Positions 24,163 to 33,787 of a stretch of DNA of 64,000 bases are shown piece after piece. Source of the stretch: Bradyrhizobium sp. GTDB taxonomy: Bacteria; Pseudomonadota; Alphaproteobacteria; Rhizobiales; Xanthobacteraceae. The translations under genes and the position numbers were made by a program. Below the pieces are notes generated by a model that saw only the letters and a program-made list of their open reading frames with translations, was not told where the DNA came from and did not search any database. The number at the start of each line of letters is the position of its first letter. Position 1 is the stretch's first letter. The DNA is taken from positions 29,493 through 93,492 of the forward strand of contig NZ_DAHUXJ010000086.1 of the NCBI RefSeq assembly GCF_027307225.1, written 5' to 3'.

Positions 24163-25335
24163 TCTGATGCAACGTCGGCAGCAACGCCCGCTAAGGCCCA
24201 GCGCGTGCTGGTCCTGCAAGGCGGCGGCGCGCTCGGTTCTTATCAGGCCGGGGCGTATCAGGCGCTCAGTCATTTCGATTTCGAGCCGGACTGGATCGCA
24301 GGCATCTCGATCGGCGCGGTCAATGCTGCGCTGATTGCCGGCAACGAGCCCGCAAAGCGGATCGAAAGGCTCAAGGAGTTTTGGCAGACGGTATCCTCCG
24401 CCGCGCCGTGGGTTCCAGTTCCGATCACAAAAGGCGAGCAGGAGCGATCGTTCTATAATGAAACCAGCGCAGCGCTGGTTGCGACCTTCGGCGCGCCCGG
24501 CTTCTTTGCGCCGCGAATACCGCCGGCGCCGCTATGGCCGAAGGGGAGCCCGGAATCGGAGAGCTATTACGACACCTCGCCCTTGCGCAGGACGCTGGAG
24601 CGGCTGGTCGATTTCGACCGCATCAACGATTTGAAATGCCGGCTCAGTGTCGGCGCGGTCGGCGTGACCTCGGGCAATCTCCGGTATTTCGACAATGTCG
24701 AATTCAAGAGGGTCGGGAAACGGATCGGCCCGGAACATATCATGGCTTCCGGCGCGTTGCCGCCGGGCTTTCCGTCTATCGTCGTCGATGGCGAGCATTA
24801 CTGGGACGGCGGCATCGCCTCCAACACACCGCTCGACTTTGTGCTGGACACCGAGACCGACGACGATCTCCTGATTTTCCAGCTCGATCTGTTCAGCGCC
24901 CGCGGGCCATTGCCGCAATCCATGCTGGAAGCCGCCGAGCGCGAAAAGGACATTCGCTTTTCCAGCCGCACGCGCATGTCCACCGACAAGAATCGCGAGC
25001 TTCATAACACGCGCAAGGCGGTGCGCGACCTGATCGACAAGTTGCCGGACGATCTGAAAAGCGATCCTTCCGCGGTCTACTTGCGTGAAACGACGCGCGA
25101 GAACGCCGTCACGGTGGTCCACCTGATCTACCGGAGCAAGAATTACGAGACTTCCTCGAAGGATTACGATTTCTCTCACGTCGCCATGGTCGAGCATTGG
25201 GAAGCGGGCGTGCGCGACGTCCATCGCTCGATGCAGCACAAGGATTGGCTGGAGTGGCCGCAAAACGGCGAGACCATGGTGACTTACGATCTCTTGGGCG
25301 ATGAAAGTCCCCCCAAAAAGGAGCAAGCGAAATGA
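24145..25335 (+). CDS. Patatin-like phospholipase with C-terminal DUF3734
   Basis: 396 residues. Oxyanion loop GGGALGSYQAGAY (26-38), nucleophile elbow GISIG with Ser55, and the catalytic Asp in YWDGGIASNTPL complete a patatin Ser-Asp dyad. The C-terminal 130 residues (SSRTRMSTDKNRELHNTRKA, HLIYRSKNYETSSKDYDFS) are DUF3734. Such proteins hydrolyse acyl lipids; in rhizobia they sit beside 3-hydroxybutyrate dehydrogenase, suggesting a role in polyhydroxybutyrate or granule lipid turnover. The gene overlaps bdhA (ATGA). The first seven residues (MDLTFAS) come from a repeat fragment, so a later start is possible. Confidence 0.9.
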   Translation: MDLTFASDATSAATPAKAQRVLVLQGGGALGSYQAGAYQALSHFDFEPDWIAGISIGAVNAALIAGNEPAKRIERLKEFWQTVSSAAPWVPVPITKGEQERSFYNETSAALVATFGAPGFFAPRIPPAPLWPKGSPESESYYDTSPLRRTLERLVDFDRINDLKCRLSVGAVGVTSGNLRYFDNVEFKRVGKRIGPEHIMASGALPPGFPSIVVDGEHYWDGGIASNTPLDFVLDTETDDDLLIFQLDLFSARGPLPQSMLEAAEREKDIRFSSRTRMSTDKNRELHNTRKAVRDLIDKLPDDLKSDPSAVYLRETTRENAVTVVHLIYRSKNYETSSKDYDFSHVAMVEHWEAGVRDVHRSMQHKDWLEWPQNGETMVTYDLLGDESPPKKEQAK

Positions 25336-26120
25336 CCAATCTGAAAGGCAAGACGGCGGTAGTGACCGGTTCGACTTCCGGCATCGGGCTCGCTTATGCG
25401 CGCGCATTCGCGGGCGCCGGCGCCAATGTCGTGATCAACGGTTTTGGCGCGCCGGCCGATATCGAAAAGGAACGCTCCGCCATCGAGGCCGATTACAAGG
25501 TCAAGGCGGCCTATTCGCCGGCCGATATGACCAAGCCGGGTGAGATCGCCGACATGGTTGCGCTCGGCGAAAAGACCTTCGGTTCGGTCGACATCCTCGT
25601 CAACAATGCCGGCATCCAGTTCGTCTCGCCGATCGAGGAGTTTCCGATCGAGAAATGGGACGCGATCATCGCGATCAACCTGTCGTCGGCGTTTCACGGC
25701 ATTCGCGCCGCCGTGCCGGGCATGAAGAAGCGCGGCTGGGGCCGCATCATCAACACGGCGTCCGCCCATTCGCTGGTGGCCTCGCCTTTCAAGTCGGCTT
25801 ACGTCTCGGCCAAGCATGGCATCGCCGGCCTCACCAAGACGGTGGCGCTCGAGGTCGCGACCTTCAAGATCACCTGCAACTGCATCAGCCCCGGTTACGT
25901 CTGGACGCCGCTGGTCGAGCGCCAGATTCCGGATACCATGAAGGCGCGCAACATGACCAAGGAGCAGGTCATCAAGGACGTCTTGCTGGATGCGCAGCCG
26001 ACGAAAGAGTTCGTGACTTCGGAGCAGGTCGCGGCACTGGCGCTGTTCTTGTGCGGCGACGATGCCGCGCAGATCACGGGCGCCAATCTCTCGATCGACG
26101 GCGGCTGGACGGCGGAGTGA
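25332..26120 (+). CDS. bdhA: D-3-hydroxybutyrate dehydrogenase (SDR family)
   Basis: 262 residues of a classical short-chain dehydrogenase. TGSTSGIGLAYARAFAGAG binds NAD, NNAGIQF is the structural motif, and Ser (NTASAHS) with YVSAK gives the catalytic triad. The substrate-specific stretch CISPGYVWTPLVERQIPD and FKSAYVSAKHGIAGLTK are typical of 3-hydroxybutyrate dehydrogenase, which oxidises the monomer released from polyhydroxybutyrate to acetoacetate. Four-base overlap with the patatin gene indicates one transcript. Confidence 0.9.
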   Translation: MTNLKGKTAVVTGSTSGIGLAYARAFAGAGANVVINGFGAPADIEKERSAIEADYKVKAAYSPADMTKPGEIADMVALGEKTFGSVDILVNNAGIQFVSPIEEFPIEKWDAIIAINLSSAFHGIRAAVPGMKKRGWGRIINTASAHSLVASPFKSAYVSAKHGIAGLTKTVALEVATFKITCNCISPGYVWTPLVERQIPDTMKARNMTKEQVIKDVLLDAQPTKEFVTSEQVAALALFLCGDDAAQITGANLSIDGGWTAE

Positions 26121-26130
26121 TCGGCTCTTC

Positions 26131-26250
26131 GTGTCATGCCCGCACTTGATCCGACTTGATCCGGGCATCCATCCATATTGATGCGTTTTCGATGGATTGC
26201 CGTGTCATCTAGCGCGAAGACGCGCTTCGCGCTTTTGCCCGGCAATGACA
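26131..26250. repeat. Intergenic palindromic repeat, TCATGCCCG family
   Basis: GTCATGCCCGCACTTGATCC followed by GGGCATCCATCC, then GCGCGAAGACGCGCTTCGCGC-type hairpin (26211-26231) and TGCCCGGCAATGAC. The wording matches a widespread class of extragenic repeats in Bradyrhizobium and relatives. It fills the space between the convergent bdhA and flippase genes. Confidence 0.6.
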
Positions 26251-26253
26251 AGT

Positions 26254-27636
26254 TCAGGACCGTTTCCCAAACGCCAGCACGTGCAGCCCGAGCCGTTGGC
26301 GCACGATGTAGAACAACAGCACCGTCTCGAAGGCAAGCGAGATCGAAGTTGCCGCCGCAGCCCCATAGCCGCCGAAGCGCGGCACCAGCGCGACGCAGGC
26401 CACGACGTTCAAGACAAATGACAGGCCATAGGCCAGCGCGCACACATATTGGTGGCCCAGCATGTTGAGCAGTCGCTCGACCGGGCCGACCGCAGCTCGC
26501 ACCACGAGGCCGATTGCGGCTACGAACATGATGTCGTAGCCGACGACGAATTTCGGTCCGAACAGCCAGAGCAGCGGCTTGCCGAGCGCGAGCAGCAGGA
26601 TGGTCGCGGCGAGCGAAGGCCAGAACGTCCATTGGATGGCGTGCGCGACATAGGCCGAGAGCCTCTCGCGATCGCCGAGCGCGTGATATTCGGCAAAGCG
26701 ATGTGCTGTCGTCGCCGACATCGCGTAGTGGATGAAGGAAACCAGCGCCAGCGTCTTCACGACCGCAAAGTAGACGCCAACCTCTTCCGAGGAACGGAAT
26801 TGCTGCAGCACCAGCACGTCGGTGTAGGACAACAGCAGATAGAAACCTTCGACCATCAGGATCGGCAACGAAATCGAAAGCCAGGAGCCGATGTCATAGG
26901 CCTTGGGACCGGGCGGGATGTGGCCGGCGAGGCGCCGGTTCAGCATCACCATCTGGCCGATCATCGCGATCCAGACTGCAGCCGCGCTGGCCAGCATCGC
27001 GGTCGTCGCGCCAAGACGGAAGCCGAGTACGAATATCCCGGTGGTGACGCCGATGATCAGCGCCTGACGAACGATGAACTGCGGCATCAGACCGAGCTGC
27101 ATCCAGTCGTGCGAGCGTGAGATGCCGTCCTGCGTGTTGGCGACAACAAAAGGAGGCAGCGTGGCGCAGCCTATGTAGAGCGGAACGATCTCGCTTGCTT
27201 CGAGCCAAGGCGAGATCAGCTTGACGAGCCCGGCCAGGAGCAGGGAGACAATCGAGGAAACGGCAAACGTGATCCAGCGGCTGCCGGCCAGAAAGCCGCG
27301 CAGCAGCGCATGCTCGCCGCGCGCACGGTATTCCGGAATGATCTTCTGGGCCGAGGAGGAAATGCCGAAATCCATCATGCTGCCGAGCAGCAGCACCCAG
27401 GTCCAGACATAGACATAGACGCCGTAGTCGGAGCCGCCCATCCAGCGCGCGAGCAGAACCTGCGCGAGATAGGCCAGCGCTGCGCTGAGCACGCGGATGA
27501 TGAAGATCGTGCCCGCCAGGCGCCGGGTCAGCGAGGCTTCGCCGGAGCCGCCAAGCAAATTGCCCGGCAGCGATCGCAGGCGCGCGATCGGGCCGTTCGG
27601 CACGTTGGATGCGGTTTGGGTCTCAATGGCCGCCAC
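26254..27636 (-). CDS. Polysaccharide flippase (MOP superfamily, Wzx-like)
   Basis: 460 residues with about 12-14 TM helices. The first segment (LTRRLAGTIFIIRVLSAALAYLAQ, quoted in parts LTRRLAGTIFIIRV and LSAALAYLAQVLLARWMG) and the repeated two-helix units are those of O-antigen/lipopolysaccharide export flippases. It would move lipid-linked glycans across the inner membrane. The frame stays open through the dsbD-like gene upstream, but a GTG at 27636 gives a normal N-terminus 80 bases after that gene's stop. The start is therefore tentative. No glycosyltransferase cluster is adjacent. Confidence 0.85.
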   Translation of the reverse strand: MAAIETQTASNVPNGPIARLRSLPGNLLGGSGEASLTRRLAGTIFIIRVLSAALAYLAQVLLARWMGGSDYGVYVYVWTWVLLLGSMMDFGISSSAQKIIPEYRARGEHALLRGFLAGSRWITFAVSSIVSLLLAGLVKLISPWLEASEIVPLYIGCATLPPFVVANTQDGISRSHDWMQLGLMPQFIVRQALIIGVTTGIFVLGFRLGATTAMLASAAAVWIAMIGQMVMLNRRLAGHIPPGPKAYDIGSWLSISLPILMVEGFYLLLSYTDVLVLQQFRSSEEVGVYFAVVKTLALVSFIHYAMSATTAHRFAEYHALGDRERLSAYVAHAIQWTFWPSLAATILLLALGKPLLWLFGPKFVVGYDIMFVAAIGLVVRAAVGPVERLLNMLGHQYVCALAYGLSFVLNVVACVALVPRFGGYGAAAATSISLAFETVLLFYIVRQRLGLHVLAFGKRS

Positions 27637-27716
27637 GAGGAATCCGGAAGTAAGAGCCGCAGAGCAGCGGCCATGCTCCCCTATCAACACTTCGTTAAGA
27701 TTCGGTTGGGCGAAAC

Positions 27717-28589
27717 CTAATCCAGATTGATATTGAACTCGTAGGAACGATCGCTGCCGACCAGCGTCAATTTGAGCGCCGCGCCTTCCGGGTTGGTTCC
27801 CGGCGGCACGCCGTCGAGGGCGAAGGCAAAGCGTTTGACGCCTGCCGGTCCGTGTTCGAGAAGTTTCGGCACCGGCAATCCCCAGTCCGGCGTGGGACCT
27901 TCGACAAACAGATTGACCGGCTTGTTGTCGGGCGAGACCACGTCGACCAGAACCTTCGACTTGCCCTCGCGCTCGATGTCGCGAATGGTGAGCGGGTTTG
28001 GATCGCCAACCGATGCGGGCTTCGGAACCGTATCGAGCGCAGCAAACAAGACGCTGTCTTCGGTAGAAGCGACACTTGCGAATGTAAGCTCCGTGCTTGC
28101 CTCGACCGGAATGCAGATCTTTTCGCATATCGCGTAATTGATGTTGGCGCGAAGCGTTACGGGCTTGTCGTTGCTTTTCGGCACGATGCGTAGCGGCAGC
28201 ACCACCTGGCCGTGATAGCCGAGCGAGAAGCCGCCGGCGCCGTCGTCGAATTTCGTGGGTGCCGGCCATAGTACGGTCACAGCTTCGATATTCTCCGACT
28301 TGGAAAAATCGAAGCGTGGCGGAACGCCGGAATCGCCAGAGGTACGCCAGTAAGTTTTCCAGCCAGGATCGAGCTGAACCGCGATGCCGCCGAGCAGCAC
28401 CGATCCGCTGCGCGATCCCGCGAGCAGCCGCACCGCTGCGTGCGGTCCCTTCTGCCAGGGCGAAGCGTCCTGGGCCTGTGCCTCGATCGGCGAAAGCGAA
28501 CTCAGCGCAGCCAGGGCAAAGAGAGCCGCTGACCGTGAACTTCGGCGCGCCAGCGCGCGCCCGATGCGGGTGGGAACCATCGCGTCCAT
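27717..28589 (-). CDS. Secreted DsbD N-terminal-domain protein
   Basis: 290 residues. Signal peptide (AALFALAALSSLSPIEAQA) precedes a domain like the periplasmic alpha domain of DsbD: LDPGWKTYWRTSGDSGVPP, DDGAGGFSLGYHGQVVLPL and NYAICEKICIPVEA. The two Cys in ICEKIC are the redox pair. The TM and thioredoxin parts of full DsbD are absent, so it probably receives electrons from a separate CcdA/ScsB-type membrane protein. Upstream of the flippase on the same strand, divergent from AlgH. Confidence 0.85.
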   Translation of the reverse strand: MDAMVPTRIGRALARRSSRSAALFALAALSSLSPIEAQAQDASPWQKGPHAAVRLLAGSRSGSVLLGGIAVQLDPGWKTYWRTSGDSGVPPRFDFSKSENIEAVTVLWPAPTKFDDGAGGFSLGYHGQVVLPLRIVPKSNDKPVTLRANINYAICEKICIPVEASTELTFASVASTEDSVLFAALDTVPKPASVGDPNPLTIRDIEREGKSKVLVDVVSPDNKPVNLFVEGPTPDWGLPVPKLLEHGPAGVKRFAFALDGVPPGTNPEGAALKLTLVGSDRSYEFNINLD

Positions 28590-28721
28590 AAAGCGTCCTT
28601 AACCCCAAGCGTGATTGCAAGCCATTGAATTGCTTGTGATGCAGGCTGAAATGCGGCCTGAGCTTGATTGACAGCGCCGGGCCCCAATATCAGGATGGAC
28701 GGTAAAGGCGAGTCTTTGCGG

Positions 28722-29390
28722 ATGAGTTCTGAAGGCAAAAAAGCCAGCTTTCGGCCCAGAACTGTTCGTCGCGACGTGGTTGGCGGCGGCACCGGCGAAA
28801 GCGAAGGCGAAGGCGGCTATCTCGACGGCCGGTTGTTGATCGCCATGCCTGTGATGGGTGACCCGCGCTTCGAGCGTTCCGTGATTTATCTCTGCGCGCA
28901 TTCGGCGGAAGGGGCGATGGGCATCATCGTCAACCGTCCGGCAGGCAGCATCGATTTTCCCGGTCTTCTGGTGCAGCTCGACATCATCAAGAAAGCCGAT
29001 CAGATCAAGCTGCCCGAAAATGCCGAGACCCTGAAGGTGCTGAGGGGAGGGCCGGTCGAGACCGGCCGCGGCTTCGTGCTGCATTCGGCCGATTTCTTTA
29101 TCCAGGATGCGACGCTGCGCATCGACCACGATATCTGTCTCACCGCTACCGTAGATATTCTCAAGGCGATCGCCAAGGGTTCCGGACCGAAGCATGCGAT
29201 CCTGGCGCTCGGCTATGCCGGCTGGGCCGCAGGCCAGCTCGAAAGCGAAATTCAGGACAATGGCTGGCTGCATTGCGACGCCGACCCGGATTTGATTTTT
29301 GGTGGCGACGTCGGTGAAAAATATACCCGCGCGCTGCGCAAGATCGGGATCGATCCCGGCATGCTTTCGAACGATGCCGGCCACGCCTGA
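28722..29390 (+). CDS. AlgH/YqgE family protein (UPF0301)
   Basis: 222 residues from this start. The core [30 protein letters not shown] (given as [15 protein letters not shown] and [12 protein letters not shown]), [26 protein letters not shown] and [13 protein letters not shown] is diagnostic for the family. Function is not established; Pseudomonas AlgH was once linked to alginate regulation. AAGGCGAG precedes the ATG at 28722. Alternative in-frame starts at 28695 (ATG) and 28668 (TTG) would lengthen a poorly conserved tail. Confidence 0.88.
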   Translation: MSSEGKKASFRPRTVRRDVVGGGTGESEGEGGYLDGRLLIAMPVMGDPRFERSVIYLCAHSAEGAMGIIVNRPAGSIDFPGLLVQLDIIKKADQIKLPENAETLKVLRGGPVETGRGFVLHSADFFIQDATLRIDHDICLTATVDILKAIAKGSGPKHAILALGYAGWAAGQLESEIQDNGWLHCDADPDLIFGGDVGEKYTRALRKIGIDPGMLSNDAGHA

Positions 29391-29476
29391 CTTGCTGGAT
29401 GCGCGGGAAAGGCGAGCGGAAGCGACGCCGTTCTTCGAACGGCTATGCCCGCGCATGACGAGTTCAATTACAAAAA

Positions 29477-30364
29477 TTACTCCGCCGCCTGTTGGGCGAC
29501 GGTGGGCTCGGTGCCGGCCACCGTGGCGCGGCGCATGTCGCGCGGTTGCGACTGGTCGTAACGGCGCACGCGATGCATCGTCTGCCGGTTGTCCCACATC
29601 ACGAGGTCGTGCAGCGTCCACTTGTGGACGTAGACGAACTCGGCTTGCGTGGCGTGCTCGGTGAGGTCGCGCAGCAACAGCCGTGCCTCCGGCACGCTCA
29701 TGCCGACGATCGCGCCGGCATGCGAGGACAGATACAGCGATTTGCGGCGATGCACCGGATGAGTGCGCACCAGCCGCTGCCGGACCGGCTTGAACATCTG
29801 CTTTTCTTCCTCGCTGTAATCGAGGAAGCCGAGCGAGCCGCGCGAATACATCAGCGAGTGCTCGCAGATCATGTCATCGATCTCGGCCTTGGTGTCGTCG
29901 TCGAGCGCGTCGTAGGCCGCGCGCATGTCGGCAAATTCGGTGTTGCCGCCCTTGGGATTGACGACGCGCGCCGAAAGCAGGGAAAACTTGGCCGGGATCG
30001 GCCGGAACGAGCTGTCGGAATGCCAAAGGCAGTTGCCGAGATTGAACAGGTGGGTGCGGTGATCTCGCGGCAGCGGCTTGCCGTCCTTGCCGAGATTGGA
30101 GACATCGTTGAGGCCTGAGGTGAGGCGGTAGTCTTCGCGCTTGGTGACGGTGCCGCCACGCGCATTCTCGCGTTCACCAAAATTGCGGGCAAATATCAGT
30201 TGCTGGTCGTCCGTGATGTCCTGGTTGCGGAACAGGAGCACGGCGTATTTGTCCATGCCCGCTTCGATATCGCGGGCTTCTTCTGCCGTGAGGGGTTTTC
30301 GCAGATCGACGCCGGAAACCTCGCCGAAAAAGTGCGGGTGAAGCTGGCGGATCGTCACGGTCAT
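29477..30364 (-). CDS. TfdA-alpha-like alpha-ketoglutarate-dependent dioxygenase
   Basis: 295 residues of the TauD/TfdA family. Fe(II) ligands are His115 and Asp117 (LWHSDSSF) and His264 (QTMHRVRRYD); Arg275 should bind 2-oxoglutarate. The sequence reads like the TfdA-alpha group reported from Bradyrhizobium (MTVTIRQLHPHFFGEVSGVD, GGTVTKREDYRL, SSHAGAIVGMSVPE). Members attack 2,4-dichlorophenoxyacetate or related aryloxyalkanoates, though native substrates are unknown. GGGAGG precedes the ATG. No other catabolic genes adjoin, so real activity on herbicides is a guess from family resemblance. Confidence 0.85.
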   Translation of the reverse strand: MTVTIRQLHPHFFGEVSGVDLRKPLTAEEARDIEAGMDKYAVLLFRNQDITDDQQLIFARNFGERENARGGTVTKREDYRLTSGLNDVSNLGKDGKPLPRDHRTHLFNLGNCLWHSDSSFRPIPAKFSLLSARVVNPKGGNTEFADMRAAYDALDDDTKAEIDDMICEHSLMYSRGSLGFLDYSEEEKQMFKPVRQRLVRTHPVHRRKSLYLSSHAGAIVGMSVPEARLLLRDLTEHATQAEFVYVHKWTLHDLVMWDNRQTMHRVRRYDQSQPRDMRRATVAGTEPTVAQQAAE

Positions 30365-30393
30365 GGTGGTGCCTCCCTGAATCGCGGCTGGCG

Positions 30394-30420
30394 GGTAGCG
30401 AATGCCAAATCCACTCCACT
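30394..30420. repeat. Solo right arm of a B module
   Basis: GTAGCGAATGCCAAATCC followed by ACTCCACTCT matches the right arm of the module at 12844-12922 with changes; the left arm is missing. It lies about 30 bases upstream of the dioxygenase start. Confidence 0.65.
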
Positions 30421-30517
30421 CTGCAGCTTCGCTGCCGTCTTTCAGGAGAAGGCTACTCGCGGTCGGCACGAAGTCAACGCACGGCCCTCGCGCAGATCGC
30501 GGGACAGGCAAGCGAAT

Positions 30518-32185
30518 TTATTGCGCGATGCTGCGCGGCGGTACGGATGCAGACCGGCCCACATTCGCCGGTGGCCGCGGCGCGTTCGGACCGGGGGCGG
30601 TGCGGGGCGCCGGCTGGACTTGCCGCGGCTGCGGCCGGCCGCCAAGGCCGAAGAAATTGCGCAACGACGGCGACGCCGCTTGCGGGTTAGACTGAGCGTT
30701 CGCCGGCCGCTTCTGCTTCGGTGACGGCGCGGGCTGCGCGGCGGCAGGCGCGCCTTCCGGAGCGGTCGAGGCCACCGGCGTGTCCCCCTTGGCCGGTTCG
30801 CGCGCGATTTCCCGGCGCGGCCAGGCGAAGTCGTCGGCGCGTCCAGCGGGGGGTGACAGCGGTTCGCCCTTTACCAGGGTGCGCGCCACGAGCGCATCGA
30901 CCGCCGCGGGGCGAGATCCCGGGCCGCCCAGCAACTGGTCGGTGCCCACCGACGAGGCGACCAGCGGTATAATAGGTCCGGCCAAGGGGCGCGGCGCCGG
31001 CTGGCCGGGCTGTGCATTGGCGTCGGGTGTTGCCGGTTCGCTCGGCAGGGAAACCGGTGCGGCGCGCGATGCCATGAGGCGCGTGATTTCACGCTCGGCA
31101 TAATGCGCAAGCTTTCGCGCGCCGGCCTTGGTGAAATAGACGCCGTCATAGGAACGCAGGCGCCGGATCTGGCCTTCGAAGTCAGGGCCCTGTTGCAGGA
31201 AGCGCCCGGCCTCATCGACGAAGCCATCCCAGACGTCGACATAGGTGATGCCGGCCTTGGCCGCGGCGTCGCGATAGAGCGAATCCAGGAACAGCGCATC
31301 CGAGGTTGCTTTCGCGCCGCGCACGGCGGGCAGGCCAACCCAGATCACCGGCACGCCCTTGGTCTTCAGGACGGCGATCATCTCGTCGATCTTCTTGTTG
31401 TAGAGTTCGGTCCAGCGATCGTCGCGGAATTCGACCAAGCCATTCGCGGTGCGTCCGCTTCTTTCCGGCGCGGCGACCGACGGAGTTTCGCTGTTCTCCT
31501 CATCCTGCGGCAATTCAGCGTCGAGTGTTTTCTCTTGAGGCTTGTTCTCCTGGGGCTTGCCGGCGTCGGGTGCCTCGCCGGGTCTGCGCGCTTCTTTCTT
31601 GTCGTTCTTCTTTTCGGCCGCCTTGTCGCCGCCTTTGGCGTCGGATTTTTCCGCGGCCGGTTCTCGCATCGCAATGCGGTCGTTGAGGCCGAGCATGACG
31701 ACGATCACATCGGGCTTCTCGGTAGCGAGAATCGTTTTCGCCGCCGCCGCCCAGTCGGCCGGTTCGCCCTTGGGCTGGTAACGGATCAGGCCGGAGACCG
31801 TCTTGTGCCGACGGATCACGCCCATGTCCGGCTGCTCGTTGTAGGCGTCCTCAAGCCCATAGGCGAGCCAGTCTGCCATGGCATCGCCCAGCACCAGCAC
31901 GTTGTGTTCGGGCACCGTCTCGCGCTTTTCCGCCGGCGGCGCCCTGGAGTAATTCTCGACGCGCTTGGGCGCCTCGTGCTGGAAGGGGGCGAAGAAGTCA
32001 CCGCCGAACCAGCCACCAGGTCCGCGCTGCGCCGGCGCGGCCTGCCGCGGCGGGCCGCCGAAATTGAAGAAAAACTGCGCCGATGCTGGCGCGGTGATGG
32101 CGACGAGAAAGCCGAGCACCACGGCCAGCACGGTCCACGGACCGGCATCGGCAAACAGCCGCAACAGGGGTCGTTTCTCTCGCAT
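30518..32185 (-). CDS. Secreted or anchored SGNH/GDSL hydrolase-like protein (DUF459)
   Basis: 555 residues. N-terminal membrane anchor or signal (WTVLAVVLGFLVAITAPASA), a Pro-rich stretch, then an SGNH-like domain: VLVLGDAMADWLAYGL where GDAM replaces GDS, GLNDRIAM (block III Asn), and YDGVYFTKAGARKLA where block V His is replaced. A charged Lys/Glu insert at about 185-240 interrupts the domain, and a Pro/Ala-rich tail of 150 residues follows. The altered blocks make catalysis doubtful. The family acts on cell-surface acyl or glycan groups. Leftward, next to the lytic transglycosylase. Confidence 0.78.
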   Translation of the reverse strand: MREKRPLLRLFADAGPWTVLAVVLGFLVAITAPASAQFFFNFGGPPRQAAPAQRGPGGWFGGDFFAPFQHEAPKRVENYSRAPPAEKRETVPEHNVLVLGDAMADWLAYGLEDAYNEQPDMGVIRRHKTVSGLIRYQPKGEPADWAAAAKTILATEKPDVIVVMLGLNDRIAMREPAAEKSDAKGGDKAAEKKNDKKEARRPGEAPDAGKPQENKPQEKTLDAELPQDEENSETPSVAAPERSGRTANGLVEFRDDRWTELYNKKIDEMIAVLKTKGVPVIWVGLPAVRGAKATSDALFLDSLYRDAAAKAGITYVDVWDGFVDEAGRFLQQGPDFEGQIRRLRSYDGVYFTKAGARKLAHYAEREITRLMASRAAPVSLPSEPATPDANAQPGQPAPRPLAGPIIPLVASSVGTDQLLGGPGSRPAAVDALVARTLVKGEPLSPPAGRADDFAWPRREIAREPAKGDTPVASTAPEGAPAAAQPAPSPKQKRPANAQSNPQAASPSLRNFFGLGGRPQPRQVQPAPRTAPGPNAPRPPANVGRSASVPPRSIAQ

Positions 32186-32398
32186 CAGGCTCGGCCGGAA
32201 ATCGGTGCTTCAGTCAACGTGGATAATAACAAAATCGGGCTGCACGCGGGCAGATTTCGAATAGCCCCGGCCCACCCCAGGCTACCATTCAAGGTTCGAA
32301 GACAAGACGGTAGAGCACGATCCAGTTCCTGGGGGAACCGGTTTTCCCGCTGCTATCCCGTGAAAGGGCCAAACAGGGTTATTTGTGAGTCGGAAAGA

Positions 32399-33787
32399 TC
32401 AGTTCCTGCGCAGCCGATCGAGCATTTCCGCGGAAGCAAATCCATCGGCTGGGGCCCCGATCGAGGCCTGGAAGCTGCGCAGCGCCTCCCGGGTCTCGCC
32501 GCCGAATTGGCCGTCGGGCGTCCCGCGATAAAATCCGCGCTGCGCCAGCAGTTGCTGCAATTCCAGCCGTTCGGCGCGCGACAATTCGCGTTCCTGCCGC
32601 GGCCAGGCCTGCACGAAGGGCTGTCCGCCGCGAAGCCGGTCGGCGAAGTGGCCGATCGCGAGCGCATAGGCCTCCGCGGGGTTGTATTTCATGATCACGC
32701 GGAAATTCGGCAGCATCAGAAAGCCAGGGCCTTCGGCGCCGGCCGGCGCCAGCAGGTAGGCCTTTTCGCTCGACACCGGGAAGGCCTGGCCGGTGGCGCG
32801 CTTGAGGCCGAGATGCTCCCATTGGGCGAGCGGCATCATCTTGGCGCGGTCGGCCAACATGTAGTTGAAGTCCTTCGGCACCACGACCTCGTAGCCCCAG
32901 GTCTGGCCGGTCTGCCAGCCATCCTTTTTCAGGTTGTTGGCAGTCGAGGCGATCAGATCGGCCGGATCGTCGACGACGTTGCGGCGGCCGTCACCGTCGG
33001 CATCGACCGCATATCGCTTGAACGCGGTCGGCATGAATTGCGTCGGCCCGAATGCGCCGGCCCATGAGCCGCGCATCTGGTCGACGCTGAGATCGCCGTG
33101 GTGCAGGATTTCCAGCGCCGAGAGAAACTCGTTGCGGAAATAGTTCTGGCGTCGGCCGATGCAGGCCAGCGTCGCGGTCGATTGCAGCACGCTGCGATCG
33201 CCCATCTGGGTCGAATAATTCGATTCGATGCCCCAGATCGCGGCGACGATGTAGCGGTCGACGCCGTAAGCCCGTTCCGTTGCGTCGAACTGCGGCTTGT
33301 ACGTGGCGAGAATTTCGCGGCCCTTGGCGAGTCGGGCATCGTTGACCAGGATGTCGAGATAGTCCCAGACCGACTTGGTGAATTCCGGCTGCGAGTCCAG
33401 GAGATCCATGATGCGCAGATCGGGGGTGAGCCCGGCCGTGAAGCGCTGAAAACTCTCTTGCGGGATGTTGCGCCGCGCGGCGTCCGGCCACATCGAGGCG
33501 ATGCAATTGTCGAAATTCGCGGCCGCCTCGCGGATGGCGCTCGCGGTCATCAGCGGATGGCCCGAGGCGCCGTCCTCTCCGCTCCACGGCAGCGCACCGC
33601 CGCTCGAAACGGACTGACCCGGCGCGGTCGAGCCGGTCTGATCCGCTTTTGAAGACTTGAAGATATTGCCAAGAAAATCGAGTGGGCCGCTGGCCGACTG
33701 GGCGGTTGCCGGCGCCGACCAGAGCAGTGCGGCGGCGAAAATCGCGGCGTCGGCTTGTCGCACCGGCCGTTTCACTTGTCGTGTCAT
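32399..33787 (-). CDS. MltB-type lytic murein transglycosylase with peptidoglycan-binding domain
   Basis: 462 residues. Signal peptide (AAIFAAALLWSAPATAQ), SLT_2/MltB domain at about 75-380 and a PG_binding_1 domain at about 395-460 (LQQLLAQRGFYRGTPDGQFG, TREALRSFQ). The catalytic Glu is in AAIWGIESNYS, with GAFGPTQFMP and DADGDGRRNV as further conserved blocks. It cleaves glycan strands to 1,6-anhydro products. The ATG at 33787 was preferred over one 24 bases upstream. Same strand and adjacent to the SGNH-like gene; both act at the wall. Confidence 0.92.
   Translation of the reverse strand: MTRQVKRPVRQADAAIFAAALLWSAPATAQSASGPLDFLGNIFKSSKADQTGSTAPGQSVSSGGALPWSGEDGASGHPLMTASAIREAAANFDNCIASMWPDAARRNIPQESFQRFTAGLTPDLRIMDLLDSQPEFTKSVWDYLDILVNDARLAKGREILATYKPQFDATERAYGVDRYIVAAIWGIESNYSTQMGDRSVLQSTATLACIGRRQNYFRNEFLSALEILHHGDLSVDQMRGSWAGAFGPTQFMPTAFKRYAVDADGDGRRNVVDDPADLIASTANNLKKDGWQTGQTWGYEVVVPKDFNYMLADRAKMMPLAQWEHLGLKRATGQAFPVSSEKAYLLAPAGAEGPGFLMLPNFRVIMKYNPAEAYALAIGHFADRLRGGQPFVQAWPRQERELSRAERLELQQLLAQRGFYRGTPDGQFGGETREALRSFQASIGAPADGFASAEMLDRLRRN

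Noticed and set aside
27637..28620. Upstream extension of the flippase frame through the dsbD-like gene
   Set aside because: The extension has no membrane or enzyme features, overlaps a well-supported gene in another frame on the same strand, and the flippase has a reasonable GTG start at 27636.
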